Origin: Chimonanthus salicifolius
Lineage: Eukaryota > Streptophyta > Magnoliopsida > Laurales > Calycanthaceae
Length of the DNA stretch: 64,000 nucleotides
Assembly (NCBI GenBank): GCA_013350335.1
Contig: CM023539.1
Span: 45,060,631 to 45,124,630 of the forward strand
Direction of reading: 5' to 3'
Numbering within the stretch: position 1 is the first letter of the stretch; every line of letters begins with the position of its first letter. Shown in pieces: positions 48,650 to 61,286 of the stretch. The notes below the pieces were generated by a model, which was given only the letters and a program-made list of their open reading frames with translations, searched no databases and was not told the DNA's origin. The translations under genes and the position numbers were made by a program.

Positions 48650-49240
48650 ACATTGACTGCATTAAATTTGCTTGTCCTAAATTTGCTTGTCCTTTTGATA
48701 AGAAGTTTTGTATCTTTTCTAATAATTAAAATGACAAAACACCTTTGGCATGAGTCACATGCCTTTTATTTGATAATTTTTTTTTTTCAATTTTGAAGTA
48801 CTGAGAATAGCTTTTTCAATTACAGTAGTTTAATTCCTTTTAACTCTTACTTAAATGAAGATTGTATCCAAATGCAATCTTCCCTATTCTTTAATTCAAA
48901 TTAAATAAAGATTCAATTCGATATCATGAACAGCAAATTCTTATTTAATTATCAGACTCGATAGAATTCTGATAATCATTCGATAAATACTATTTTCCAT
49001 TAAATCATAATAATAGTTTTTTTCTTGTAGAGTTGACAATTGTCAAATGCCACTAATATACAAGTATTATTGTTGTGAATTAATAAATACTTTGGTTGGA
49101 TATTAAACATCTTTGAAAAATAATGTTGGGATAGTACTAATGTGGAGCAATGATGTCCACATGAGTACATGTGATACTCATACCATCATTTTTTTTAATC
49201 ACCACATAATAGGCACGGGCTTATCAAATGACCAATCAAT
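48650..49240 (+). repeat. 575 bp dispersed repeat (unit A, copy 3)
   Basis: Matches 2986-3562 and 39385-39960, with a short internal duplication of TTTGCTTGTCCTAAA near 48667. Confidence 0.78.
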
Positions 49241-50465
49241 GTTGTTAAATTCAATATAGAGACGTGTTTGTCTTCTCTCCAATGTAATAAAAGAGCAGTA
49301 TATCATTGTATTAATAATAAATTGAGATATAAAAAAGAGGAAAGATAAATAAATTACAATCAATTGAAATCAAATCAAATCCAATCCCTGAAATTAGGGA
49401 GAAGATAAGATCAACTCTAATACTCTCCCTCAAGTTAGAGTGAGTACGGGAATAACACCCAACTTGCGAATCAAATAATGAAAGGGGTCAATGTGATGCA
49501 GCGGCTGTAGGACTTGAAGAGCTTCCTTGATGTCCATCGAGCAGAAACTGGAATTGATGGAGAACAAGCCTTTGGACTGTTGCTCTTGGTTCAGTCAAGT
49601 CAATGTTGAAGGGTTCTCACAATTGAACTAAGTGGAGGTGGGTCCACGAGCAATGGATTTAAAGGGGAACGGGCTTGCTGGTATGGTTTATGAATTTAGA
49701 AAAGAGGGATGGCAGCAATGGGACGTTAGGCTAAAAGGGGCGACGGTGGATTTCAATCCAGATGTAGCTGGTCTTCTTAGGCAGCTTCCTGTATGGCATC
49801 AATGGCAGAGGTAAACGTTCTGGAGCAGCGGAGAACTTGCCAGAGAGTCAGTAGACGTCTGGTTGCAGGCGGCACTGCTGAGAAGGGGGAGGATGGAAGG
49901 TTGAAGATGAGGCAGCAGCAGAAGAGGGGCTGAACAGCACGTCGCTGGCGATAGAGCTTCAACGGCAGCAAACCCAGGAGAGATAGGCGTTGTTCTCAGG
50001 CAGCAGAAGTAGGCCGGCGAGCAGAGGCAAGGCGGCTGGTTTTCTGGCTGATTTACTGGCATGAAAGAAGCAGGCGTCGATCCAAGCGGCAACAGGCTTG
50101 CTCGATGCGGTTCTGGCAGCAGCCAGAAAGATCTGACCAGTAACAGATCTGCAGGAGAATAGAAGAGGAAGAGAAAGAAAGAGAAGGACAGCAGCAGTCC
50201 CGCCGTTTCAGAAGAGAGAAGAAAAAAGAAAGAAGGGGAAGAGGAAGGAAACTAGCAAAGGAATTAGCAAAATCTGCATATGTGTCCCTTAATCCCATCC
50301 GAGGAACTCCTTATAAAAGGGGAATAAGTGGGCTGAACCAAGAAGAGTCCGGGATTGCATCTACCGATCTTGGTAGTTTCCATTGCAAAAGTTTCCCCAC
50401 CTTCATAGGAGAAGGGATCGAGAAGAAAAGCCGTGAGTCGGCTGGGAGATGAAGACTCTTTCACC
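49241..50465 (-). mobile_element. Decayed Copia-like retroelement end (copy 2)
   Basis: Duplicate of 3563-4780. Here the minus-strand purine tract CTAACTTGAGGGAGAG (about 49419) is better preserved than in copy 1. Confidence 0.42.
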
Positions 50466-50565
50466 CGTGCTATATCACTTGGTGTATCCTAGGAGTAGTT
50501 GGCTCACCCTTGAAGATTTTTACGTTGGATATCACGTGATTTTTCACACGTAAATTCCTATTGAA

Positions 50566-53458
50566 TGCAAAACCACGTCAATTGTTGTTTCTGATTTTCT
50601 TTTTTTTTTTTAATTCAATTGCTTAGAGGCTTATAATACAATCTACAAATGGGTTATTTCATGAGAAAACCCCAAATTATCCTTTTTAACCCACCTAAAC
50701 AAGCCTTAGGTAAGCTTCCTATTAAAAGTTAATACAAAATAATATATAATTAGATGAAATATGTGAAAAACTACATAAACATGAGACAATTTAAGTTTCA
50801 TTTTTATTCAATTATTCTAATTTCATGAATAAGACTACAAAATTACTTATAACTATTAAAATTTGAACGATTAAACTCAAAAAGCCAAATGGAATGAGCA
50901 GGAAAATTTTAGGCACTATCAATCCATATGACTCCTGCACATCCTATGCAATTTTACATTGTGTTTTGACTAACTTCATTAAAATAATTATTATGTAACA
51001 ACCAACTTGAGTCCACTTATCGTTTTAAGTCATTTGACCCACTCTTTAGTGGCCTATGAAAATGTGGATTTCACTTTGTGATATAACCACAATGATATTG
51101 AGAGCAAGACAAATTCTTCTATTGCAGCAATTCACTCTATCTTCATCATTTCTACTATGATTTTTGTTTTTTAAAGTGAATGTATAAAATTATTTTAATT
51201 TTTGAACATTAAAATGAATGATATAGTAAATATTTATATCATTAATATTTAATATAATTAAAATGGGTGTAGTTCAACTGTTGCCTCTCGCCTCAAGAAA
51301 CGGGAGATTATGGATTCGAACTCCCATTGCCTAATCTTGGTGTCTTAGAGAGTTTGTCCGTAGAGATTTTACGTTGAGTATCCTACAGTTTTCCATACGT
51401 AAATTAAATATATATATATATAAGAGAGAATACATTTAGAACATTTTATGAATTTAATGTCATTGCTCAAATGCCCCACCCTCATATCAGACCAAAAATG
51501 GCATTTCCGTAATTATATAAAATTATTTGTCTAAATTAGTGAGTTGCTGGAGAATTTGTCTTCATTGAAGAAAGTTGCGGTCTGCAATCGTTCTCTCGTC
51601 CAACGCCATCGAATCACAGGCTCACGTCTATACGCCGCACGTGTAAAAAAGCACGTGAAGGACTCAACAGTACATGCAGCGCTTTACCCCTCCCATCCAC
51701 CACGCGTGCTATTAACGCACGCCATAGGGTACGCAGCGCCGACGCTGTGGGGCCTATGTGAAAACTTGACCCATCCACCACTGAATTAAGGTGGACCCAC
51801 GTGAATCTGTTATTTTCTCTTTTTCGTTTTCGATAAGAGTTTGGTGCAAAAATTGATTGGTTAAGTAATTTGATAGTGCAAATCTTGACCATTGGTTAAG
51901 TAATTTGATTCAATCCAAACTACGTTAAGTAATTTGATAGTGCAAATCTTGATTATTGGTTAAGTAATTTGATTCAATCCAAACTATCCTATCTGTTAAA
52001 TAGATTTATTTGATTATGTCAATCTTAAACAAGTAGATAAGTCTATTTGTTACACACTATGGAAAACAAGCATATAAAAATCTTTAGATTAGAAAATGAA
52101 TATTTAATAAATCTTTTTCTTGTTTAAATTCATTTTCACAAAAAAAAAAAAAAACCAACAAACATGTAAGTGTCTCAAAACAATGATCAATTTATCAATA
52201 GATTTCTTAACTTGAGAAATCTTAATTATGTCTTGCGAGTAAATTATCCAAAATACTTCTTTGAAAATAATTAATTATTTTATTATAATTTTTTAGTTTG
52301 AAGAAACAACTGTTTTTAAAGAGGAAACATTTGAATCACTTGACTTCTATTATTTTTCTCTCATTTCTATAAAATTCATTAAAATTATTTGGTTTATTTT
52401 TTTACGAGTGTTTGATTTAGACAAAGAAAGAGTAATACTGGAATAACTAATTTATAAAATTAAATGAAAAAAATTATATGAGAGATAGAATCTATTATAA
52501 AAGAATTTTTATAAGTAATTTTTTTTATTTAAAAGATAATTAGTAAACTAAAATCATAGTAATTTTAAAAATTTATAAGACAAAAAATATAGAAAGGATG
52601 AGACTGAAAAAAGATAAAAAGTCCTTTTCCAAGAATGAAATGAGATGAGGATTTTACTATTAAAAAAGTTATGCAACGACATTACAGGAATATTTCAGTC
52701 TTGCAGTGCCCACTTCCATACATATCCTTTTAAAAACATTGATTTTGATACAGGCTTAATTTAATTTGTATGTATTACTTTCTTGATTAATATTTTGGAG
52801 CCGATGGTTCCAAATTCGACGTAAACACCGCGGCGCACGTTAATTCATACGGGACAATGTTCGTAACAGACAAACAGAGACGACAAAAGAAGGAAGAGTC
52901 GACAAGGTGTTTGTTATTCGTACAATCGTACCTTCCTTCCAATTATCCCCTCCCTCCACGTGTCTCAATCCTCAGCCGTTTTCCCTTTCCAAAAAAGATA
53001 TCATTATTCCCAAATTACACCACAATTCGGCTGTCTGAGCATTCTTAATTAGATGGATAGTATTTTTTTAAATAAAGCATGAAAAATATATAGACAATAA
53101 CTACGTGACACTTTTACCATGCCAGGTTTATCACTTCAGATTTAAAATATTAATCAGTGTAAATAATTAATTTTAATATTCTATTTTATACAACTATAAT
53201 TATTATGATTTGCTAAAAGCTAGACTGTCAAAGTATCCTTATATTTAAGTAGATTTCTCATTAGAATTTTATGTGAGACACACTCCATTTATTGGAATAT
53301 ATAGTAAATGATAAAATAAATAAAGAGACTTTGACATTATTATAAGCAGTTGATTCATTCATTACCCAATCTCACAAAGCCACGATGCTTAAATATAGAA
53401 CTTTTCATTTCTGAATCATCTCATAAAGTTGAAATTGATTGAAATTTTTCTTAAATTA
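50566..53458. other. Non-coding DNA matching 4881-7804
   Basis: Contains the SINE-like element and the 64 bp tandem repeat (51859-51986). No gene was seen. Confidence 0.45.
51267..51408 (+). mobile_element. tRNA-derived SINE-like element (copy 2)
   Basis: Duplicate of 5594-5737, with the B-box-like GGATTCGAACTCC retained. Confidence 0.5.
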
Positions 53459-53652
53459 TATTTTCTTCGTCCCATTTTAGTTATCTCATTTAAAATATTT
53501 ATATTTTTTAAGAAATTCTCTATATAAAGCTTAGTATTATATGTGATCTCATTCATTTTCAGCACACTTTATACTACTCCAATATAAATGAGTCAACTAT
53601 TTTGGAGCAATTTTAAAATCCATATAGGACAACTAATTTGGGACAGAGGAAG
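53459..53652. mobile_element. Stowaway-like MITE (copy 2)
   Basis: Duplicate of 7805-7996, ends TTCTTCGTCCCA and GGGACAGAGGAA. Confidence 0.62.
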
Positions 53653-53656
53653 TTTT

Positions 53657-53820
53657 CATAGTCAGCCCTGAGCATAAGCAGTGTAGGTCGTCGTCTAGGG
53701 CTCCCAGACAGAAAGAGCCTCCGCATATTTAAACTCATTAATATATCAGCCACAAAGGGCCTCTGAAATCTCACTCTGCCTAGGGCCCCTGAGATTTTAT
53801 GGGATCTCAGGGCTGGCCTT
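53657..53820. mobile_element. hAT-like MITE (copy 2)
   Basis: Duplicate of 8001-8164. The left end is mutated (CATAGTCAGCCCTGAG). Confidence 0.6.
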
Positions 53821-54375
53821 GGGAGTATTATTCAGGGACTATTCAATCTATCAAATCTAATAATGTGAAATTTACCCATAATAAATATAAAATTTTTAAG
53901 AGAAAATTAACATGTCAATCATCCAGAGCTGCTAATGATTTACCAGCTTCCACTTCCCTGTCTGTAGGCTCCTTAGTATCCTACCGAAATAGGTAAGTCT
54001 TATTTAAATTTAGTGTTTATTTCAGTAACGAGTCTTGCCAAAGCTTACTGATAAAAAAATTATTAGTACTTACAATATTTTAAATCATAGAATTAACAAA
54101 TATTATTAATTTAAACATTTTAATTTTCGCAATAGCTATTTTATTGTTATAAAAATTCAAATTATTTAACTGCAATATGAGAATTCTGCAGCTAATAAGT
54201 CCAGTTTTAAAATCTTAAAATAAGATTTATAAATCTCACATAATAAGAATTTTCTAAACTGAGACAATTATTTTTCAAGTGAATACTTATTAAATCTCAC
54301 AAAATTTTAATTTATCCGAAAAGTCTCACCAACTAATTAGACACTAGATAGAGTTGATTAGAATTATTCTCTGGT

Positions 54376-54615
54376 CTGATTCTCTAAAATCGGACGCTCA
54401 GTTAATGATGTGGCGGATTTCTTCGTCAAATTGAGTGTTGACGATCACTCTGCGGGTGTCTTCTTCTTCTAATTATTTTCCTTCTTTTTTCTTTTGCTTG
54501 TTCTTTTATTTTTGTCTTTTTCATCTTCTGGTCTAATCCTATAGACCTTTTGTTGTTTCTCTCCCCTCTTTTTAATAAAATTTCCAGTTACAGTTAAAAA
54601 AAAAAAAAAAAAAAA
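54376..54615 (+). mobile_element. 5'-truncated LINE tail (copy 2)
   Basis: Same insertion as 8720-8960, with the same 13-14 bp flanking duplication (54362-54375 and after the A-run at about 54614-54627). It was therefore in place before the duplication. Confidence 0.8.
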
Positions 54616-54672
54616 TTATTCTCTGGTATGTGTGTACGAACTTAGACGAGTAGTATTTTCATTTCAAATAGA

Positions 54673-55452
54673 GGATTTCCGTCTGTTTTCTCACCGGATT
54701 TATTCTGTCATGAGTATCTGAACTTTTTCCCTGGCGAAACGGGAGCGGTTCACGTCAAGCAGCTGCTCGAAATGCCGAAACCCAACGATTTCGTGTCGGA
54801 CAAGCTCAAATCGCCGAAATGCGAAGAACCCTACGATCTAACCATCTGCACCGTCCATCATGATGAGAACTCCACGACGGGTGGATCCGACGGTGCAGAT
54901 CGGATGCTGATGCCCTTCTCACTGGCGAATCAGGTAAACTTGATGGACGGTAGAGATGGAAATATTTCTCCCATCGGATCGTCTCAGAAGCGAAGGCGAC
55001 CTACAAACTGCTCAGATCCTCTTGTAGTAGGGGTGCTGCATCCTCCTAACGTGCGCCCTCAGTGCATGTTAGCGGCGCAACGGCGCAAGACGATGAGCGA
55101 CAGGACGAGGGTGCTGGAGAAGCTGATGCCATGGGAGAGGAAAATGGACACTGCGACGCTGCTGGAGGAGTCTTATAAGTACGTCAGGTTCCTGGAGGCG
55201 CAGGTTAGCGCGCTGCAGGGAATGCCGGTTCGGTCCGATTTGGGTATGTTTGGACCAGAACAGGGGCACGGACCAATTCTGAAATGTGGTGGTTTGGAGA
55301 AGCTGGATCGACAGCAGCTGCTGCAGGTGATGCTGAACTCGGAAAGAGTGAAAGAGAAGCTGTACTCGAGTGGGTGCTGCATTTTCTCTTTGGAACAGAC
55401 GGCTGCTATGAAGACCATTTGTCGATTGCAAGATTCTTATGCTGAAAGATAA
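54673..55452 (+). pseudogene. 5'-truncated bHLH gene copy
   Basis: The sequence joins the LINE flank directly to codon 78 or so of the bHLH gene. A 440 bp segment (equivalent to 9019-9458) is deleted, removing the promoter-proximal region, both candidate start codons and the N-terminus. The rest, including the full helix-loop-helix region, is open and almost identical to copy 1 (one visible change is Ala to Val in DPLVVGVLH). Translation could start at 54772 (MPKPNDFVSDK), giving 226 residues with the dimerisation domain, if it is transcribed at all. Confidence 0.85.
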
Positions 55453-57714
55453 ACTCTCTGCGATTGATCTCTCTCTCTCTCTAACCAATGCTACAACTGA
55501 CGCCTATTTCTCTTTTTGATATTGAGAGCTTATTGAAGAGGTAATTTTGTGATTTTTCTTCTTCTTTTTTTCTGGTTATGTTCACGAATGACAGAAGTGT
55601 TTTCCCTTTTTTTTTCTTTGTGATTTTTCTCCATTGGTTTTGTTCGCAAGTCCAATTCCGAACTCTAAGACGGCGATATATATTTTGTTTTTGTTGTATT
55701 GACTCGTTAATAGGATGAGATTATACTACTTTCCTCTTCATTTCTGCAGCTTTATTGACATTTCTTGCTGATTATTTCTCTTTTCTGAGATCAGATTATT
55801 CAACAATCTCTCTCTCTCTCTCAAGAGGTTGGAGAGGGTTGTTTGCTTACTCATTTTCTTTACAAGGGACTCTCATGGTTCCTTCTCTTTTTACTTTTTC
55901 TAAGCCTTGATTTGTTATGAATGGCAATCACGGAAACTGATGAAGTAGAAGCACTTGGATTTTTGTAATTTTTATTTGGTAGCAGTTATCCAAATCTTTA
56001 ACTAAATCATTTGTTTTGTGATTTGTTATTCTCATCTACTTTTTTTTTATGACATTTTTGCAAATAGGTTAATCACATTTGTATTTATATATACGGATTG
56101 AAGAAGGTTTTCGGTCTTCTTATAACATTTATTTGGGATTTGTTTTGTTTTAGAGTGCAATAAGAAAAGTGAAGAACAAGAGCTGGGGTTTATGTCTTCA
56201 TTTTTCTTCTTTGTTTTGTTGTAGTTATTGTTCTTAAAAAGGGTATTATATGTTTCGATTTTGATTTCTTTTAGCATTCCCATTTACGGTACTTTTCTTT
56301 TCTTTTTTTTTCTTTTTTGAAAGAAACTCTGTTGGATTGGAGAATACTGAGCCGATGGGCAGAAAAATTCTTTATGCTTTTCGGTTCTGTTATAATAAGG
56401 CGTTGTGTGGTGAGAAATTTTATGAAAAAGTTCCATGTAGAGACTGTCTCCACTCAGACTCTATATATATATAGCTGGATATGATGTAAATAAGATAATA
56501 GGAGTAGTATCTGAATAATCTTCACGGATTAGTTTGATTGTCAATTTTTACCTTTGTTTGTGGGAAGTCTTAAGATCAAGTCCTCTCAACGCAAAAAGGG
56601 TCACTCTCTTTAGTTCTATACTCGACTTGTGCATATTGGACGCATGCCGTCAATGATTAGTCAGGTGGGACGTTTGGATACCTTGGTCTTAAAAAAAATG
56701 TAGAAGTATCTAGATAAATTTTACCTCTATCTAATTATCATATTTTTTTTAAATTAATAATTTGTATTTATTAAAATTTAAAAATCAAGATTATATAATT
56801 TAAATTATCAATTGATATTAAAATTTTATATGAAATGCATTAACTAATTTGATGACATTTCTCACAATTGAGTCTCTCATGATGTATCTTGCTATACCAT
56901 CACGCAGAACGTTGTCTCGTCATTTTCTATTATGTTATTTGGAGTGTAGTTACATAAGCAGATTAAAAAACCAACTACGATTTTTGACATATTTTTATTT
57001 TCATTTCGTTTTTTATTCTTTAGTTATTAATGTGATGAGATGATACCACTCTAAGTCTTTCCGTATGCTGCTTTGAGTGATATATCTTGAAGATTACGGC
57101 ACTCTTTTTTCTTTATTTAAATATAAAATTATATCTTAATTCGCCATCAGATTATATCAGACCAAGGTGTCCGTCCAGGTCTCTTAGAGCAAAAAAAAAA
57201 CATTTTCACTATTTAAACAGAGATAATTATGTAAAACTATAAATGAAATGTCATTTAAAAAATAGAGTTGTAGATGAAAACCTGAAAAAAATATTATTTT
57301 TTAATTTGGGGATAGATTGGAAGGATTGCTGATCCAGTCCTGTTCCTAAATTGGTAATTTAGGTGTTTGTTGTTATAAGATTATTAATGTGATCAAATAT
57401 ACTATTTTTCATATATAACTAATCCTCTTTTAAATGCTTCGTCGTATTAAAACTCTTCTATTAAATAAAATATACATTTATAATATCTGAAAATTTGATT
57501 TAATGCAATGCAAGTGGTACTAAAATATACATATAAATTGCAAATACCAGAGTCCATTTTGTATATTTTTTTATGAGAGATAAATATATCTATCATGTGT
57601 GATTCACATAAATTTGAATTTAAAATTTTAAATATCTTCCTCTACCTATATATAATATAAAAGAGAGATTTTTTAGGATATCAAATTGTAGTCTTTTAAT
57701 TTTCTATTTTTGTT
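55453..57714. other. bHLH copy 2 downstream non-coding DNA
   Basis: Matches 10239-12308 with indels. An insertion around 56880-57050 is not present in copy 1. No gene was seen. Confidence 0.45.
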
Positions 57715-57883
57715 GGGTAGTGATTTTTGCACTCCCATTTTCTCTCGTGGTGCACTCCATTAATGGAATTTTCAAATTTACCTTTGCTTTTAGGAAAGAG
57801 GAAAGGAGAGAAGTAGTGACAATTTGAAAATTCCTTCTAAAGAGATACATTGGAAAAATTAGGCGTTGCAAAAATCATTACCC
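57715..57883. mobile_element. 169 bp MITE (copy 2)
   Basis: Duplicate of 12309-12477 with intact ends. Confidence 0.65.
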
Positions 57884-57954
57884 TTTTATATAGGCCAGCA
57901 ATCCTTTCATGGGTATTTTGCGTAATCCGACACGAATTTTAATTTAAGGTAATT

Positions 57955-58625
57955 ATTAAATAAAATTAGTTATAGTTTGGACTGACCATTTACTTAATTT
58001 ATTTAAATTAATTACATCATCCATTTAGTCGATTTGAGTTTGAGTGAAAAACCCGATTAGTCAAATTGGATTTTATGTAGCATTTCATTGGTCCATTTGA
58101 AATTTAGGCAAACCATTGGAACAGGTCTCTTTAAATTTGAATGAATCATTTACTTAGTCGATTAATTTTAAGTAGTCTATTTAATTGGTGCTTTTACATT
58201 TGGGTGCCATTAGATGTGATTAATTTAATTTAAATGAACCATTCAAATGAATCTATTTGAATTTAATGATGTATTTAGTTAATCCACTTGGGTTTCAATG
58301 GATTATTTAATTGGTCATTTGAGATTTGAATGGACTGTTTAGGTAAATCCATTTAAATTTAAGCGGATCCTATGGTTGGCCTATTTAAATTTGAGCGGAC
58401 AACTCAATTGATCCACTTTGATTGAGTAGGTCATTTTTAATTTAGGCGGACATTCAAATAGACCCATTTGGATTTGGGTAGACCTTTTAATTGGTTCTAT
58501 CTGAATTTGAACAAACCATTTAATTAGGTCCAGATTAATTATTTGAATAAAGCCCATTTAGACATTCAAATGAATTATCTAATAGTCTATTTGGATTTGG
58601 ATAAACTATTTAAGCAGCCCATAAA
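57955..58625. repeat. Degenerate minisatellite (copy 2)
   Basis: Duplicate of 12780-13450, slightly shorter. Confidence 0.62.
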
Positions 58626-58917
58626 TATATATTCTTAAAATATATTTTAGACAAGCCATTAATGATAATTTCTTCCATTAATCGTGTCTACGGTTTCAAT
58701 ATGAGTCATCTTTTTTTCTCTTTTTTTAATAATATAGCCCACTATAATTAGAAATTAGAGTAATCTCACATATGCATAAAATGAAACCTACTATCTAACA
58801 CGGCATGTCAAAATATACATGATTTTCAGCCTAGATATTTCCTAGACCTGTCTCTTTGCCAATGGAAATGTTCCATCGTCTATTTGTTTCTACCACTTAT
58901 TTTATTTTTCCAAGGTT

Positions 58918-60148
58918 TCAAATGGGCACTTCTATGACCTCATTTGCTCGTATTTCTCTGTGCCTTCGACATATCCAAGCAATCTGCCCGTTGTCTCTGT
59001 ATCTCACCCTCCATAGCCCAAATTTTTCTGCAATTTCTCTTCCGGTTGAGCACCTTCGGTCTTTCAAAAAATCCACAAGCCACTGTTGAGCTGCTCTCAG
59101 ATCTTGTTGAACATTCCTCGAACTTCCTTGGCTTCTCATTCTGCTTCCCCCTACTTGACCAAGTGCTGCAATCCCTACTGCCCCTGCTACCATTGGTGCT
59201 GCCCCATACACAGCGGAAGAATCGACAAGATGGGCAACTTCTCGGCTCAAATCAGGTATCATCTGTCCCATTCCAGCCACAAAATGTGCTCCTATTTTCA
59301 GTGCAAATGTCAGCAGTTTCATAAACTTGCTCATGTATGGGACCAAAGACTTCACTGCTATGTTATCCACTTGCATTAGTTCGCATCCCATCTGATCCTC
59401 GACAACATGCATTTCTCTTCGAAATTCACACAACATATGCAATCTGAGTGCTGTCATGCCTGAAATTATATTTGTCACAAGCCGCCTTGAATAGTTTTCT
59501 GTCTGGACAAAATAGAACATGTTTGGTACTTTCCGTTCTTCTATTTGAACACTATAATTCACCAGATAATTCACCTTACGGTGAAGCTCAATCAGTAATC
59601 TATGCTCATAATACCTTAGGCCTTGGATCTCTTGCTTTAAGTCCTTAATCTCCTGTTCTATGATCTTCAGCCTCTGAAGTACTGCTTCTACACCCTTTGC
59701 AATGCCAGACATCGTTGGTTCAACTGTGGTCTCAGGTTCATTTTCAGCCACCAGAGATTGGTCTTGGTTATTGTCCATGGGAACAGCTAATTCCACAGCG
59801 AGATTGTAGAGGTCGTGGTACCTTCTATGAAGGACTTCTCGGAAGTCATCATCGGAAAGGAGATCACGAGCGTAGTCAAACCCAGACAGTAAGATAGTTC
59901 TACCTCCATCTGATACGGAAGTCCATGTGTGCTGATAGTCATACATGCTATCTGCTGGAACAGTAAGCAATGCCTGTTTCAATTTCTGCAGTGGCACGAA
60001 TTGGGTCTTCCGGTACCTGGGTGGTGTAAGATTTTTTATGCATTCGGGCCGGAGAATGTTTTCGATCAAGGTGACGCCATGGCAGACACTTTGGATTGTT
60101 GGAATTATAAGCTGCTGGAAGAGTCTCAGAATTTCAGTTATGTTCTGT
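58918..60148 (-). pseudogene. TRN1 3' exon copy, cut by gap
   Basis: It matches exon B of the TORNADO1-like gene (COR end and C-terminus) with very few differences and no stop or frameshift. Copy 1 has LSENILRP where this copy reads IENILRP. The 5' part of the exon, its acceptor and exon A fall in or beyond the assembly gap. Whether this is a functional second gene, a partial copy, or the other haplotype of 13758-26029 cannot be decided here. Confidence 0.75.
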
Positions 60149-60248
60149 NNNNNNNNNNNNNNNNNNNNNNNNNNNNNNNNNNNNNNNNNNNNNNNNNNNN
60201 NNNNNNNNNNNNNNNNNNNNNNNNNNNNNNNNNNNNNNNNNNNNNNNN
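60149..60248. other. Assembly gap (100 N)
   Basis: Exactly 100 N, the conventional size for a gap of unknown length. The order and distance of the sequences on its two sides are assembly statements, not read directly. Confidence 0.99.
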
Positions 60249-61286
60249 AAGTTTTTTATTTTCTTTATTGGATTTAGTCATTCAAAACGACTTATCCATA
60301 GATGTATAGGGCCTCAAAGTGCATCACATGTAACGACCTACCCTAAACAAGCACCAATATTGTTCGCTTTGAGCCTCGCATGTCTTCATGACCTTGCTTC
60401 GAGATGTGTGTCTATACACACTGCAAAATGCCTTGATTATAATGGAAGGAAAATAATTACTTATATCGCAAGATTCAGACAACAATCTAAGCAACATGGA
60501 ATTGCCTTTTCCACTCCCAATCCCCAATGTCGATCCTGACTGTTTTTTAAGAACGTTGTGGAATTTGTATAGAAGAATTTCTGAGTGAACTAATTAGTAA
60601 CTAGATGTTTAAAGAATCAAGTTCCCAATGCCAAACTTACGTTTTTTTATCATGAATTTTCCTCATATGTATTTCCATTTTTAATGAAAAGATCTTGCAT
60701 TTGGAATATTAACGGTGATTGATAATGCTGGAAAATTCTCAAATTATCGGATTTTTATCGAGAAATGAACAGGAAAATTTTACGGAAAATATAATATTTA
60801 AAATTTAATAAAAATATAATAAATAAAAATATTAGTAAATAGAAATGTTAATAAAATAAAATATTAATAAGAAATTTACCATAAATTTATCGGGATATTA
60901 TCATGATATTACCATTTATCGTGATTTATTGAGAATTTATCGAGAATTTACCCTCAACTTGCCGATAAATCTTGAGATATTAACGGTGATTTGTATTTTA
61001 CCCAGCGTAAAACTCCTACGGGTGAGCCCATTACCCTTAGGACACACCAAGGTTAGGTCATGGGATTTGAACCCGCAACATCCCGCTTCCTGAGGCCAGA
61101 GGCAATTAGTTGAGACGATCTATATTTTGTCAATAAAAATGTGTTAAATTTGAAAATATTTGGTGTAGGATTTTTATTCTACTCATTCTAAACTTTGGAG
61201 CCTCTGTAAGGAAGGAAAAAAAAAAGAGTAGGTTAAAAATTCCATGTAGTAAAATGGAGTTGGAAAATTATGGGGCTCTTAGTTAC
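60249..61286. other. Non-coding DNA after the gap
   Basis: AT-rich, with a run of ATTTATCG/ATATTA-type degenerate repeats at 60720-60990. No final TPS exon was found on the minus strand. Confidence 0.5.
61000..61115 (-). mobile_element. tRNA-derived SINE-like element
   Basis: On the minus strand: CTCAACTAATTGCCTCTGGC, then the B box GGGTTCAAATCCC, then CCTTGGTGTGTCCTAAGGG and TTTTACGCTGGG. It is parallel in order to 5594-5737. It sits downstream of the partial TPS-e/f gene. Confidence 0.5.

Larger units (their letters stand above)
45595..60148 (+). repeat. Segmental duplication, copy 2
   Basis: Direct repeat of 605-14988. This copy keeps the LTR whole on its left side and about 690 bp (47003-47703) missing from copy 1. 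It carries deletions in the bHLH and foldback regions and is truncated by the gap at 60149. Confidence 0.93.

Noticed and set aside
60324..60527. Minus-strand frame with GIGSGKGNS, resembling a P-loop that could belong to TRN1
   Set aside because: The TRN1 exon A begins with a different P-loop end (GKSTLCNS). The region ends in AGGCTCAAAGCGAACAATATTG-type sequence known from repeat ends, so a repeat is more likely.
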